In this document: positions 23,901 to 34,967 of the stretch, in pieces | Position numbering within the stretch: position 1 is the stretch's first letter | Layout: each line of letters starts with the position of its first letter | Made by a program: the position numbers and the translations under genes | Source: Capitella teleta | Lineage: Eukaryota > Annelida > Polychaeta > Capitellidae | Direction: 5' to 3' | DNA: 64,000 nucleotides | NCBI GenBank assembly: GCA_000328365.1 | Contig: KB292914.1 | Coordinates: forward strand, 270,468-334,467 | Notes under the pieces: model-generated | The model's input: the letters and a program-made list of their open reading frames with translations, nothing else | Told to the model about the DNA's origin: nothing | Database searches by the model: none

Positions 23901-26900
23901 GGCACGCTGCCAATAATTTAGCGTCACAGTTGGTCAGAATTGAGACAGTGTATGTGCAACTTACGTACGCATCCAGAGAAATCTGACTTAACTATGTAAC
24001 CATCTTGACAGGAATCGCACTTGCCCGATCCCTTGAGGTCACATGATTTGCAAACATCTTCATCCGCACAAACTGAATAAGGACTAAGATGAATATTTTA
24101 CGGAAAGGGTATTCGAAGCGCATACTAAGGCAAGCTGTGTTATCAGAGTTGTGAGTGTAGCCCTGCATGCATTCGTTATCGTCACACTTGTCTTTGCCCA
24201 TCGTGCTGCACTTCTTGCAGTTGGTGGCACATTCTGCAGGTCAATAAATGTGAACGTGATTCATTGAAGCTTGTATTTTATACTCACGATCGCACGTGGT
24301 CTTATCTGTGCTTAAGATGTACCCTGGATTACACTCATCACATTTATCTGCCTTGGAACTTTCGCAATTCCCGCAATTGTCCGCACAAGCTGAATAAATG
24401 TAGCTAATAGGATCACGGCCAGTATATTCAATACTGAATCAGCTCTTACCTTCGCAGTGGCCATTCACCTCTGTGTAGCCTGTCACGCATTGTCCAGTCA
24501 CACACACAGTCTCGGCTAGATCAGAATCGTATGTGCATTCCAAGCAGTTCTTCGGACAGGCTAATACAGAAAAAAAAAATGATACCATGAAAACTCTACA
24601 CAGCTACGAAATGACTAATACATACGAATGCACATTTGGATGTCATTGTTAGAAGCATCTTTGCCAATGTACATTTTATACCGATTTTCACAGTCATCAC
24701 ACTGCATCTTCCCAGTCGGTACCTTGAACGTGCACGATGCGCAGCCCTCGGGACAAGCTGAGGAGGGCATTGGCTGATTAAATACTCGTCCAAACGAACA
24801 TCCAGAACTTACCAGTGCACATGCGCTTCAATGACTGACCATAGCCTTCCATGCAACCTGAGCTCTTACACATTAGTTCTTTATCGTCTTCGTTCCACTC
24901 ACACTCCCGACACCCAGCAGGACAAGCTGTAACCAGTAGGAATAATAAATACGCCAACCCCACAAGTAACGCCCGATCGCTTACGCTTGCAGTTAGTTGG
25001 GGCCAATGCATAGTTATTCTCACACTTAGAACAAGTTCCATCGGTGCATTCAGTGCAAAAGTCGCCGCAATCTAAGTGAGAAATTCCAATCCAGATTGAT
25101 ACACCGATGTGTGAGAAGCTAGCGATTAACCGTACCAATGCAAACGCCCTTGTCGTCCATCTTATAGCTAGACGCGCATTCTAAGCAGTTTTTATCTCCA
25201 GTCAGCTTGTTGTACGTGCATAGCTTGCACCCTGTGTCGCACTCTACGTGAAAGGAGGACATTTTGATGTAATCAAATGTATAGCTACGTGTGACTCACG
25301 GATGCATTTTCCGTCTTTCGGGTTCAATACGTAGTCCTCGGCACACTGCTGATCCAGGCATTGAACCGCGTTGTCGATGACGGCACATGTCATGCAATTG
25401 GATGGACATGCTGTGAAAGTACACAAGAGAGGGTGAGAGAACGAGAGGTTGGATTATTCACCTGTGCAGGAGTATGTGTCTTCGACCAAAACGTATCGTT
25501 TGTCACAAACACCGCACCTGATGTTGTTCTTTCCATCCAAGTAACAACTCGCACAATTAGATGGACACTCTGTGAGGTAAATAACAGTTACAATGCGCCA
25601 CATGGGTCTGTTGTTTACAGCTAAAATATTCAAATAGCTGTTACTCACGAGGACATGTGCCATCAGACTTTTTGTAAGTTGTACCATCCATGCACATATT
25701 GTAAGTACAAATGGTCTTCGAACTGGTGGATGTGCAAGCTTTGCAGTTGTCCGGGCATTCTGAACACAAATCACAAATAATTTTGATACAAGATCAGAAT
25801 AAAAATAATCTTACTGTAGCAGAGTCCGTCCCTCACAGCGTACTGTGCGATACACATGCCATCTCTGCACTCAGTAGCCTGCTTGCTGCTGCTGTACGTA
25901 CATTCATTACAATTGGGAGGACATTCTGGAAATTTCCATTTGTTGAATATGACACCTCAAAAACTCGGGTGGATAAAAACTGACCGTAGCATTGACCGGC
26001 GTAGAGAGCATAGCCGGTTTTGCAACCTGCGTTTTGACAGTTGATGTCGCCACTAGTGGAATCCAGCTTACAGATGTTACAATTTGCGGGGCAATCTGTG
26101 GATTGTTGATGAATAAATTGATTTGATTCTGCATGCGCTCTGAACTCACAATCACAGTATTTCTCTTCCTTCACTTCGAATTTCGCATTACAGACTGTAC
26201 ACACGGGTTCTTCTTGGTCATCGACGAATTCACATTCCAAGCAATTGGGTGGACATGCTGAAATGTACACGTCGAAGTCATGTAATCATCTCCCAAAAGT
26301 GGATGCTTACCTCTGCAATCCTTGACGTCACTTCTGTAGATAAAACCCTCATTGCACATCCCTGGATTGCACTCATCAGGAGAGGAGCATTGCTTGCAGT
26401 TATCAGTGCATCCTGGCAAAGGAACAATGCTATGATTTTAGTTCTAACAATTATGCCAGAAATTCACGTTTGCATTCCAAGGAGTCAGTTTTGTCCAGAG
26501 CGTATCCGCTGTAGCATTGACCGTCAGTGCAGGTGCCAGGTACAGTACAAGCATAGCAGTTGAGGCTGCACCCTATGGTATTACCATGCACAAAAACTGG
26601 TTGAAATGTTACTCAGCGGATTACTCACTACTGCAGGTTTGTGAGTTAGTATCCAGAGCGTACTTGTCGTAACATTCTCCAGGGTCGCATTTATCCTCAC
26701 CAGCAACGTCACACTTTCTGCAGTTAGGGGCGCATGCTATAAGTAGAATATAACGGGTTAATGATGGGAAGTTTTAGACGCCAGTGATCTTACATTTGCA
26801 GGATGCCGATGTTCCGCTCTCACTCAAAACGTAAACATAGTTGGAACTACATTCTCCTTCGTCACATGATCCGGCCTCGGAACATTTCATGCAGTTATCA

Positions 26901-27575
26901 GCGCATGCTGTGGAATAGACAATCGTTTATCATGATTACAAATAAGTGTATATGCATGTACTTGAATGTACATATATTAGCCTACCGGGGTATACTTACG
27001 TTCACAGACGGATGTCTCCAAGTTGTAGACGGTTGAAGGAAGACAATATTTCGCGTCATCGCAAAGATTATCCCCTTTCGTCTTACAATACGAACAGTAG
27101 GCTCCGCATGCTGTGGTTTAAATTGTAGCAAAATGCAACCAAATTGACCACCATTAACTCACTTTTACATGTTCCACTCTCAGCATGCAACGCGTATCCA
27201 TCGTCGCAATCTTTGCAGACAGTACCAAGGACTCCATCCACGTTGGTCTCACGACAGTCAGAACAGAAGCTAGGACATTCTAATGATAACAAGGATCACA
27301 TAGTGCGTTATGATTATCATAATTAATATACCCAAACATGATTTCTGGTCGGATGCTAAGATTTCTCCCTCGTCGCACAGTACGCATTTGATTCCAGGTG
27401 TTTCTTCCTTCGTGCAGTATTGGATATCACCTGCAGTTAATAATAAATTTAATCTCAGGTAGAGAGGTCATTGGCTGATCTTACTGGTCGCTCTCTTTTC
27501 TCGTACGGTTCTTCCGTGGACTGACAAAGCCACCAGGAGGGCCGCGGTCAACAGCCGCAGGAAACTTTGTTTCAT
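17408..27575 (-). CDS. Giant cysteine-rich module protein with Ly6-like C-terminus, probable GPI anchor
   Basis: I can join 56 coding exons between 27575 and 17408, about 6,351 coding bases and 2,116 residues. Exon 1 encodes a signal peptide (MKQSFLRLLTAALLVALSVH), then the furin-type site REKR. Exons 2-53 are all multiples of three with phase-1 ends, and nearly each encodes one module of about 36 residues with six cysteines: CPxNCxxC, 7-15 residues, CxxxxC or CxxC, xxGY, 6-10 residues, C. Exon 50 holds two modules. Exons 54-56 form a Ly6/uPAR-like domain and a hydrophobic tail. The modules resemble furin-like or growth-factor-receptor cysteine repeats, but I know no named orthologue. A secreted or cell-surface structural role is inference. 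Introns are mostly 55-100 bases. The ATG exon follows an acceptor at 27618, so an upstream 5' UTR exon is likely. Confidence 0.9.
21042..21099. repeat. Poly(A) tract in an intron of the cysteine-rich gene
   Basis: Two adjoining A-runs separated by TCAAAAATC make this one of the longer introns (about 140 bases). A similar A-run is in the intron at about 22666-22689. Confidence 0.9.
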
Positions 27576-27617
27576 GCTTCGCACCTCTCTTCTCGTCTCT
27601 TGCTGTTTCAATTTAGT
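27485..27617 (-). other. First coding exon with acceptor upstream of the ATG
   Basis: TATTTTCAG precedes position 27617, 42 bases before the ATG at 27575-27573. The exon therefore carries the end of a spliced 5' UTR. It ends at a good donor (ACCA|GTAAGA). The transcription start must lie further right. Confidence 0.6.
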
Positions 27618-28482
27618 CTGAAAATACATTTTAGTCTCATCACCACGACACACAACAGGCTTTCGGTGCTAAAAGAAAAAGTAAAAAGGAGAAATAAACT
27701 TGTTTGGCGCAATAGTAATTTAGAAACGTATTTAAAATTTTCATTTTTATTATTTCCATTTCATTCATCATTGCAGTATTGTTTGCAATGATCTCCGAAG
27801 GAGAAGGTCCAAAATGGGTTTTAAAAATATTCGTATAATTCCAGATCAGAGTTCTTTTGATATTTAATTGGTGGTGCATGTTGGACTTCATGTTCACGTG
27901 CTGTTCGATACTCAGGGTCGCGATTATTAAATTGATTGAGTATACGATCCCATTTCATGTCATTTCTTGAGAGGCTTAATTTGTTCAAAGACTTTTTTAG
28001 ACTTCATTATGTAAGTAGTCTTTCTGAGGTGTAAAACTATAACCTTTGATTTGGAAGGAAAGCCAAAACAGGTTAATTCTGGCTTTTGAAATGTGTGAAC
28101 ATGATTTTTGATACTCTGCCCCATCGGTAATGGGTTATAAGCTTTTTAGCTAAGATTGTCTTGTGGAAAGTTAGGCGTGTTCAACAGTTGCGCCGACATA
28201 GTTTTCACTTGGCATTATTCTCGAGCGAGACTCAGTGAGCCAATGACACCCTCTTCTCCAGCTTCAAATTGAATAGAATACGATAATTAACGATTTCAAG
28301 TTAGGACATGTTCTCAGACTCAACCCATTTGAATTGCAAAGCGACCGGCACAAACTAAGGCCCTCACTCTATAATTGATGACGCCATGAAACCGGCACTA
28401 TAATTGATGACTCCACGAAACCAGCTCTAAAAACTTTCCCTTTATAAAATCTTTGATGCATGACTAATGCTGTTTTGCTCCG

Positions 28483-28495
28483 ATTGCCCAGCAAC
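28483..28495. promoter_or_regulatory. RFX X-box-like site
   Basis: ATTGCC-C-AGCAAC fits the X-box consensus RYYNYY-N(1-3)-RRNRAC. It is the nearest of three such sites to the start codon of the cysteine-rich gene, about 0.9 kb upstream. Confidence 0.4.
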
Positions 28496-28656
28496 GGGCG
28501 ATCAATGCTCGGAACTTTTTGACGCACATGGGGCAAACTTGAGGACAAAATCAATGGCTTCCATCAAACTGCCTTCCTTTCTTTCCCATGGAAATTCGAT
28601 ATTCTTCCCTGCTAAACTTGTTTATACTGGTTAAGGATCAATGAAGCGTGTCAGTA

Positions 28657-28671
28657 GTTGCTAGGGGCAAC
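28657..28671. promoter_or_regulatory. RFX X-box-like site (perfect arms)
   Basis: GTTGCT-AGG-GGCAAC fits the X-box consensus with symmetrical GTTGC/GCAAC arms and a three-base spacer. It lies about 1.1 kb upstream of the start codon of the cysteine-rich gene. Confidence 0.45.
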
Positions 28672-28810
28672 GGTGCCGTGTGCGACTGTCATCGCTTTCA
28701 CTGGATGTCCTTTCCCGGGGCTTTTCATGAATAATCGAAGATTGGGTGAAAAGACTCCCAAAGAGACAATACACACTCTCCCTCTTTTCATGGCAGGCGG
28801 CAGCTTTCTT

Positions 28811-28824
28811 GTCGTCATGGCAAC
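28811..28824. promoter_or_regulatory. RFX X-box-like site
   Basis: GTCGTC-AT-GGCAAC fits the consensus with the usual AT spacer and a perfect GGCAAC half-site. A fourth, looser inverted pair (GTTGC-N7-GCAAC) lies at 28961-28977. Confidence 0.45.
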
Positions 28825-29634
28825 GACACAACATTACACAAACAAATCCATTTGCATTGAACGAACAAACACCGAAACGAATAGCCTCAGTACCCCACGG
28901 GGAATCTATTACTTTGATATTGGATAGAAAATAACGACTCTGTAGCTTCCGAAACCAACAGTTGCTCCTTGTGCAACATTGGATATTGTTGGTGAAATTT
29001 GACGTCGGTCTGCCATAGACCCGTTTGTGCTTAAGTCAGGGGTGCGCTTAGATACGCATCGTTGTCATTGGCACTTTGTTTGGGCACACTTTTTCTAAAC
29101 ATATCGCAGTATAGTCCCAACACTTCATTAATAGGTGACACAATACTTCGTGATGTTACCCACGCTTTGGCAAAATAAAATAAAATGTATAACACCCAAA
29201 ATTATTGACAGGTGAGCAAACTGAGCATCTACTGACAATTACCAGATTTTAAGCAAGATTCTTCCAGATTTCAATAAAGCGTCACCGTACTTAACAACAC
29301 TCATATGAGTCATGTAACATGGGACGAACGAGAGGGGTTGGTTTGCAAGTCAATGACCAGAGTGGTGAAATTTCCAGATAAAACAGGACCTCGTGGACAG
29401 CCAGAGTCTACACGGCAAAGCGTTTCACCATGCAACAAAATATTGTACCGGGTGTTGGAACATTTTCTGTATTTAAATCTTGTCTATGATTGCAGCTAAC
29501 ACAAAGGAACTACGCTGTTTACAATTAATTAGCTTAATACAAAAGGTGTGGTCAGCCGATTGCTTATATTGATTGTTCTTTATTCATAAAGAAGTTTTAC
29601 TATTTTATTAATTTCATCTCTCTGTAAAGTAATT

Positions 29635-29894
29635 TGAGAGCGTTCCCACGAAAGGTTTTTTTTTTATTCTTCTATTTTTATTTTCATGTCTATTATTATT
29701 TTTTTTTTGTGTGAAGCCGCATTCCTGTTTATTTCCTTTGGGACCGAGGCCGATGACTATCCATTATATTTTGAGAGCAATCCCACGAAAGTTTTGCTTT
29801 TTGTTTGTTTGTTTGTTTGTTTGTTTGTTTTTTTTTTTGCTAAGCCGCATTTCTGTCTATTTCTTTTGAAACTGAGGCCGACGATTATCTATAA
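29635..29894. repeat. Degenerate tandem duplication (~130-bp unit) with (TTTG)n
   Basis: GAGAGCGTTCCCACGAAAGG and, about 130 bases later, GAGAGCAATCCCACGAAAG each begin a unit that goes on to a T-rich run and then AAGCCGCATT-CTGT-TATTTC and GAGGCCGA. The second unit contains a TTTG repeat near 29799-29830. Confidence 0.75.
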
Positions 29895-30842
29895 TTAATC
29901 ACAGAATACCCACATCAAACAAATATCTGAACATGGCCATCTATTTCTCGATCATTTACAAAAACCTTTCAGGTAACCGTCGCTAACTAACTGACTTAAT
30001 TTTAAAGTACTGCATCATACAGATCTTACTCCCGCTCCTAACACTGTTGTTGCAACTGCGCAAGGAGTGAGGTCTGTACTGGTCAACGACAAGGAAATAA
30101 AGAAAGATTTGAAGATTATTTGCTAGTACTAAATAAACACAAGGCGGGGTTTGAAAAATGGCTAGCAATGAAGGTGTAGGCCATCATGATTATAGGCATA
30201 ATTCCTGTGCAAAATGGAATTTGAATTTGGTAATTGTACCATAACTGCATTGATGCTTAGTTATGATGCCGGCCTCGAGTCTCGTATTACCAACGAATAA
30301 GCAGTGTTGCAATTAACCTTCCCCGGGACAGCCTGGATGTAGAGTTTTGAACTCTGGCCCATGGAATCGTGAATGTAGCTTGACACACAATGCATAATTG
30401 ACGTAATAGTAACAGAATGTACTCACATTAATTGACCCAATCGACTCTATAGACTAATACAAACCCAGCGTCATTAAATAGTGTAGCATTGATATATTTT
30501 ATAATTAGTAAATTTAGCGTGAGTAATTAACCTTGTCCCAAATAACATGAATTTTAGAGTTAATCCCTGAGGTAGTTTTCTTTCCCAGATAATTTATCCA
30601 TTATAACGGAGGACACTGTGCAATGCCGCAAATGTAATATGCAGACGGAATATCTTTTACGGCCCCAGATAGAAGTCATAGACTGTTTGCATTGAGAGGG
30701 TGCCATTCAGGAGTGCAGCAGTCCTTCGGGCTTTGGAGCGCACCGTTGTTGCATTCGATATATGATATATATTTCATGTAAACTCGCTACTCATAAAGTC
30801 TCACACTAATTATCCTGCACTTAGATGGCCAAATTATTGTTC

Positions 30843-31037
30843 GAGAGGGGTAGGTAAAGGAGATTATGGGTTACCCAAAAGCATTGTGCTTGGGCGTCAA
30901 TTAAACCGCGAGGATAAAATGACAAGGCTACTTTTTGTCGCGCTTTGATGCCGATACTCCATGCTTGTCATTTCATCCTCACGGCCACACGCAATGCTTT
31001 CGAGTAACCCACACATCTCCTTTACCTACTCTTCTCA
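30843..31037. repeat. Long imperfect hairpin, arms of about 80 bp
   Basis: The left arm begins GAGAGGGGTAGGTAAAGGAG and the inverted right arm GAGAAGAGTAGGTAAAGGAG. Both continue through GGGTTAC, AAAGCATTG and GAGGAT-AAATGACAAG, with one insertion of about a dozen bases in the left arm. The loop is about 40 bases. It may be a fold-back element. Confidence 0.75.
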
Positions 31038-32470
31038 AATACAAATTCGGTCAAGACGGTACAAATGAATGTGCATTTTTTTCCGTCCAGAAAACAAAGC
31101 TAACTTACAGCTTGGAATCTTGTTCCGTTTTGTGAAGCTGGGAGGCGACCGATTATTATAATAGATTCTACTGTATGAGTTCAGTTGAGCCAATCATGCT
31201 AGTTCATTTCAATGCCATTTTAATTGCTTATACTAGAAACTGAGTGTTTATAAAGTGAATATTAAATAAATAAAAATAAAACAATGAAAATAAGGCAGTT
31301 TTTTTTTTACCAAAAAGAACCTCGACCAAGAATTCTACGTAAACTTTTGATAAGAAGTAACCATTTTTCTCCTAGTATACATGTAATATACGATTAGAAA
31401 ATATCATAGGAAAATTTCATATTAATATACAGACCAGGTTCCACAAAATTTGAAATATATGTAGTAAGAAAAAACAATTATTGAACTCAGTCAATTAATT
31501 CACATACAATTAAACCAGAAGTTCAGTTCCTTTCCGGGTTCCCTTGAAAAGAGACTCTCTCCATTTACCTGTTTGACCGTTTTGGGGGACCTAACAGAAT
31601 ATTTTTAGGACGTCTGAATGCCCATTTTACTTTAGCGCCAAATTCAATTTAGTTTTCTTTACAACAACCAGACGTATTGGCTAATTGTTATACCAAGGCA
31701 TTGGCTAATTTCTGATACTGCAGGATTCTGAAACCAACCTTAAATTGAAGTCCAGAATCCTTCAAATCTTCGCACCTTCTTCTTGAAAGTTCTTTCGTTT
31801 TCTTTTGGGACCGTGCCGGCATAAACACCTTTATATACAAGCAAACAACCTATGTTGCTATGGAGAAACTCGGTCGTCAACTTTCCTCTCGACCAATGGG
31901 AGAGCTGAGCGGGACGGGGAGGAGGCACATAGATTGATGGCGCTCTTTCATGCTGACGTCGCAATTCCTTCCTTTTTTTGATTTATTGACTGTAAATAAG
32001 TCGATTTGCGATGCGGATTTTGTGCTGCCATAACCACCACGCTTATGTTTTGAGGCATGAATGTCATATGTGTTGGAAATCGTCGGATTTCAAGCAAATC
32101 TGGTTCGTACCGTTTGAATTGCATTGTGCCCTGGAAACCACGTCTATGAACGCCTTATATTCAATTCACTTCAATTCATGATAACATAAATTACACACTG
32201 CAAAGATTAACTCTTCAAAAAAGCTGCATGATGCATGATTCGAATAAGAAATTAAAGGGGAGCTCTACCTGTTATGACATATCCCCACATGATAGATAGA
32301 GGTCACACATCATAAGACAATTACGCATTTATTATATTATACAGTCCTATTGTTGTTGTCGTTGACTAAGTTGACATATTCACGCGGCTTATTCCTAAAT
32401 AGATCAAATTTGAGAGGTTTCTAATTGATTTGATGCGCGTTCAAAGACGTCACGATGAAAGTCGCCTCTT
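31038..32470. other. Intergenic, one candidate promoter
   Basis: I see no exon. The stretch at 31831-31897 looks like a minus-strand core promoter and is listed separately. Confidence 0.5.
31831..31897 (-). promoter_or_regulatory. Candidate minus-strand core promoter (CCAAT, X-box half-site, TATA)
   Basis: Read on the minus strand, ATTGG (31897-31893) is followed by an X-box-like GTTTCTCCATAGCAAC (31869-31854) and TATATAAAG at about 31838-31830. Transcription would start near 31805. It faces the cysteine-rich gene 4.2 kb away, whose first coding exon needs an upstream 5' UTR exon. Both the promoter and the link are inference. Confidence 0.3.
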
Positions 32471-32483
32471 CAAGTCATGACAT

Positions 32484-32815
32484 GATGGGGGTTTACGGCT
32501 CCACTCAACCCATTCGGATGATACGGGCGCCAGAACAGAAGGCTCGGGGCCGGGGTTTCCCCCTACTCTTATCGATAAATCCCAAGGGTTCTTTATCCTG
32601 CATACCACCATAGAAGTAGTACACAGCGCCTGTTATTACGCAGTTGGGCAGCACTGCAGAGTCACAGAAGAAATATAATTATAACGAATTACAAGTATAA
32701 TTCACAATCATTACGCCCTTTGCCTCATCGGTTCTCGGACCCGGGACCTCGACCTCCATGATCGGCATAGGATTGCGATCAGCCGGTCAAGCCGACTGAG
32801 CTATTCGGTGCCCCT
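32484..32815 (-). mobile_element. tRNA-derived SINE, family A, copy 1 (full length)
   Basis: On the minus strand the element starts GGGGCACCGAATAGCTCAGT. Its Pol III A box is TAGCTCAGTCGG (32803-32792) and its B box region GGGTCCGAGAACC (about 32742-32730). A shared body follows, with ATCGATAAGAGTAGGGGGAA near the 3' end and a terminal GTGGAGCCGTAAACCCC. It aligns along its length with the copy at 50722-51052, which proves it is a repeat family. Confidence 0.85.
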
Positions 32816-33875
32816 CTTCTCCAAGTCTCTTGTTTACAATGTGAAATGCGAGTTGGCAGTTCTTGATGAACTAAATATCTCACTCCTCTCGTTTCAAGCT
32901 TTTATGCCTCGGTAGGAAATTCAGATTTAAAATTATCTTTAACTATATTCAAAGCTGACATATGCTTCAAAGGTTGGTGTCTCGATCGCATTCATAAAAG
33001 CCAAGAAAGTCATTCAAAAATATTCCGAAATAAACAAAGGTCCTCTTTACTGAATGGAGGTGCTGCAATGGTTACATTAGAGCAGATGAGGTAAACATGG
33101 ATAGTATTGGATACCCGTGATAATAAAGTCGATTTCGTTCGGCATTTAAACTGAACTGAAGCCTCCTTTGCGTCTCGTCAATTCGATTTTCCATTCTCTT
33201 CTGAGAAAGATGATTGTTAAGGTGACAACAATGTTCCATTTCCATGCCAACCATGAATCATGCATCATCTGCATTCTATTCAAATCTTTTGAAAACCACA
33301 ATTCGGCTGACATACATTAATTATTGAAGTACGATGTTTTATTTTCCGCTTCATAATCTCATATTTCTTCATGTGATGGGTCCGATGCGGAAAATTTACC
33401 CATGATTCAAATATACTGGATGGGATATGTAGCCTTCGTCTGTAGTTTCATCATAATATTGGACCATTTCTGGCACACACCGATGCTTGTCCGACGTTAC
33501 CTCGGACTCATCAATCGATAGGTTCTCGTCAATAATTCGACTTAGAGTTAGGTGCACCTCACCAGCTTAGATACCGAGTCGCGCAGTATACATGTACAGA
33601 TAAAGCATTGAGAAATACACTGGTTCAGTCGGTACACTCCTTGCATTATATTATCTACAATACACTCAACGTTTTGACACTTGGTTGTATATATATGCAC
33701 AGCACACTCCTTTGTGTCGAAGTAAATACATTGAAGTATCACTCTATTAACCTTCTCTTTATAAATCTCGTGAAGAGCTTCTTGAAAGTGATTAAGCGCA
33801 CTGATAAAGGGTAATTATAGTTGCCATTTAGTCACCGGTTTTACCTTTGGGATCATTCTTCATTATACCACCAAG
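32816..33875. other. Upstream region of the claudin-like gene
   Basis: No exon is seen. AT-rich DNA leads to the ATG at 33876 without an obvious TATA box. Confidence 0.5.
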
Positions 33876-34934
33876 ATGGCAGTCAGGCGTTGCATGTCCA
33901 TCTCGTGTGCGACTTCTCTTCCTATTTATATTCTTGGCTACGGTGTCTTTCTCGTCTCTTTCGTCTGTGCTAATTGGGTCCAATGTGATTTAGATGAAAG
34001 TAGATATGCTTATGGGCTGTGGTGGAACTGCACGACGATAGCTGATGAACATGTGTGCAGATTCTACGAGATTGACGCGTTGGAAGGTGAGTAATAAATA
34101 TGGCGTGTGTATATCTGAAATGTGTCTCATGCATGCAGGGGAATCTGGGCGTTTAGGTTGATATCATGGACTGGCAAGGGACAAGAATATATTTTGTTTT
34201 CATCTTTTGATTGAGAGCAAGATATTCTGAGTTAGATATACGTGTTTGACTAGATGGCATTAGTATAGCATCAATCAAATTGGAAATTGGGGGTTAACAT
34301 TTATTTATTTTTTATTTTATTTTTATTGTTAAAATTGAATGAAAAAGAATGGTTGCAATCGAAATTAAAACAGTAACTTTATTGCTGTTAGGATATGATA
34401 AGGCACGCCATCAAGGGCAGAGCAAGTAACTGCAATATTTATCAATTAAGAGCTAGATAACCAACAAAAATGTTGTAATTAAAGGGCATTTCATATTTGG
34501 TTTTTAGGAATCTTTGTTGACTAAGAAATAGCTTCTGGTGATTCAACATGATCCTCATCTTATTTAGATGCGTGTGATGTGTGATCCCGAAGAAAGCTGA
34601 GTCAGATGAGCCCCTGAACGAGTAATTAGAGAATGTTATCTGTTGCATCAAAACTCTGCTTTGTTATAGATTTTTTTATAGGAATTAAACATGATCGTGC
34701 TATAATCTAACCAACGGCACTCTCAAACAAAAGATTGATGTCCTTATTATGTGTTCAATAATACCTGCCTATTCAGGGTCCGGGGCTCTGTTTTTTTGGG
34801 CCATAAATGAAAATATCGTCGTACGTATATGTTGAGTGCACTCCATTAAATCAGATAAATCATCGTCGGTGTCGATGAAATTGGAATAGTAAGGACAGGA
34901 ATAGCAGCATGAAATATTACACTAACCATACCAT

Positions 34935-34967
<33 letters not shown>

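Larger units (their letters stand above)
27618..30842. other. 5' intron or upstream region of the cysteine-rich gene
   Basis: No coding exon is seen on either strand. The region holds an X-box cluster (28483-28824), a two-copy 29-base tandem repeat (28369-28426, starting CTATAATTGATGAC), and the degenerate tandem duplication at 29635-29894. Confidence 0.55.
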
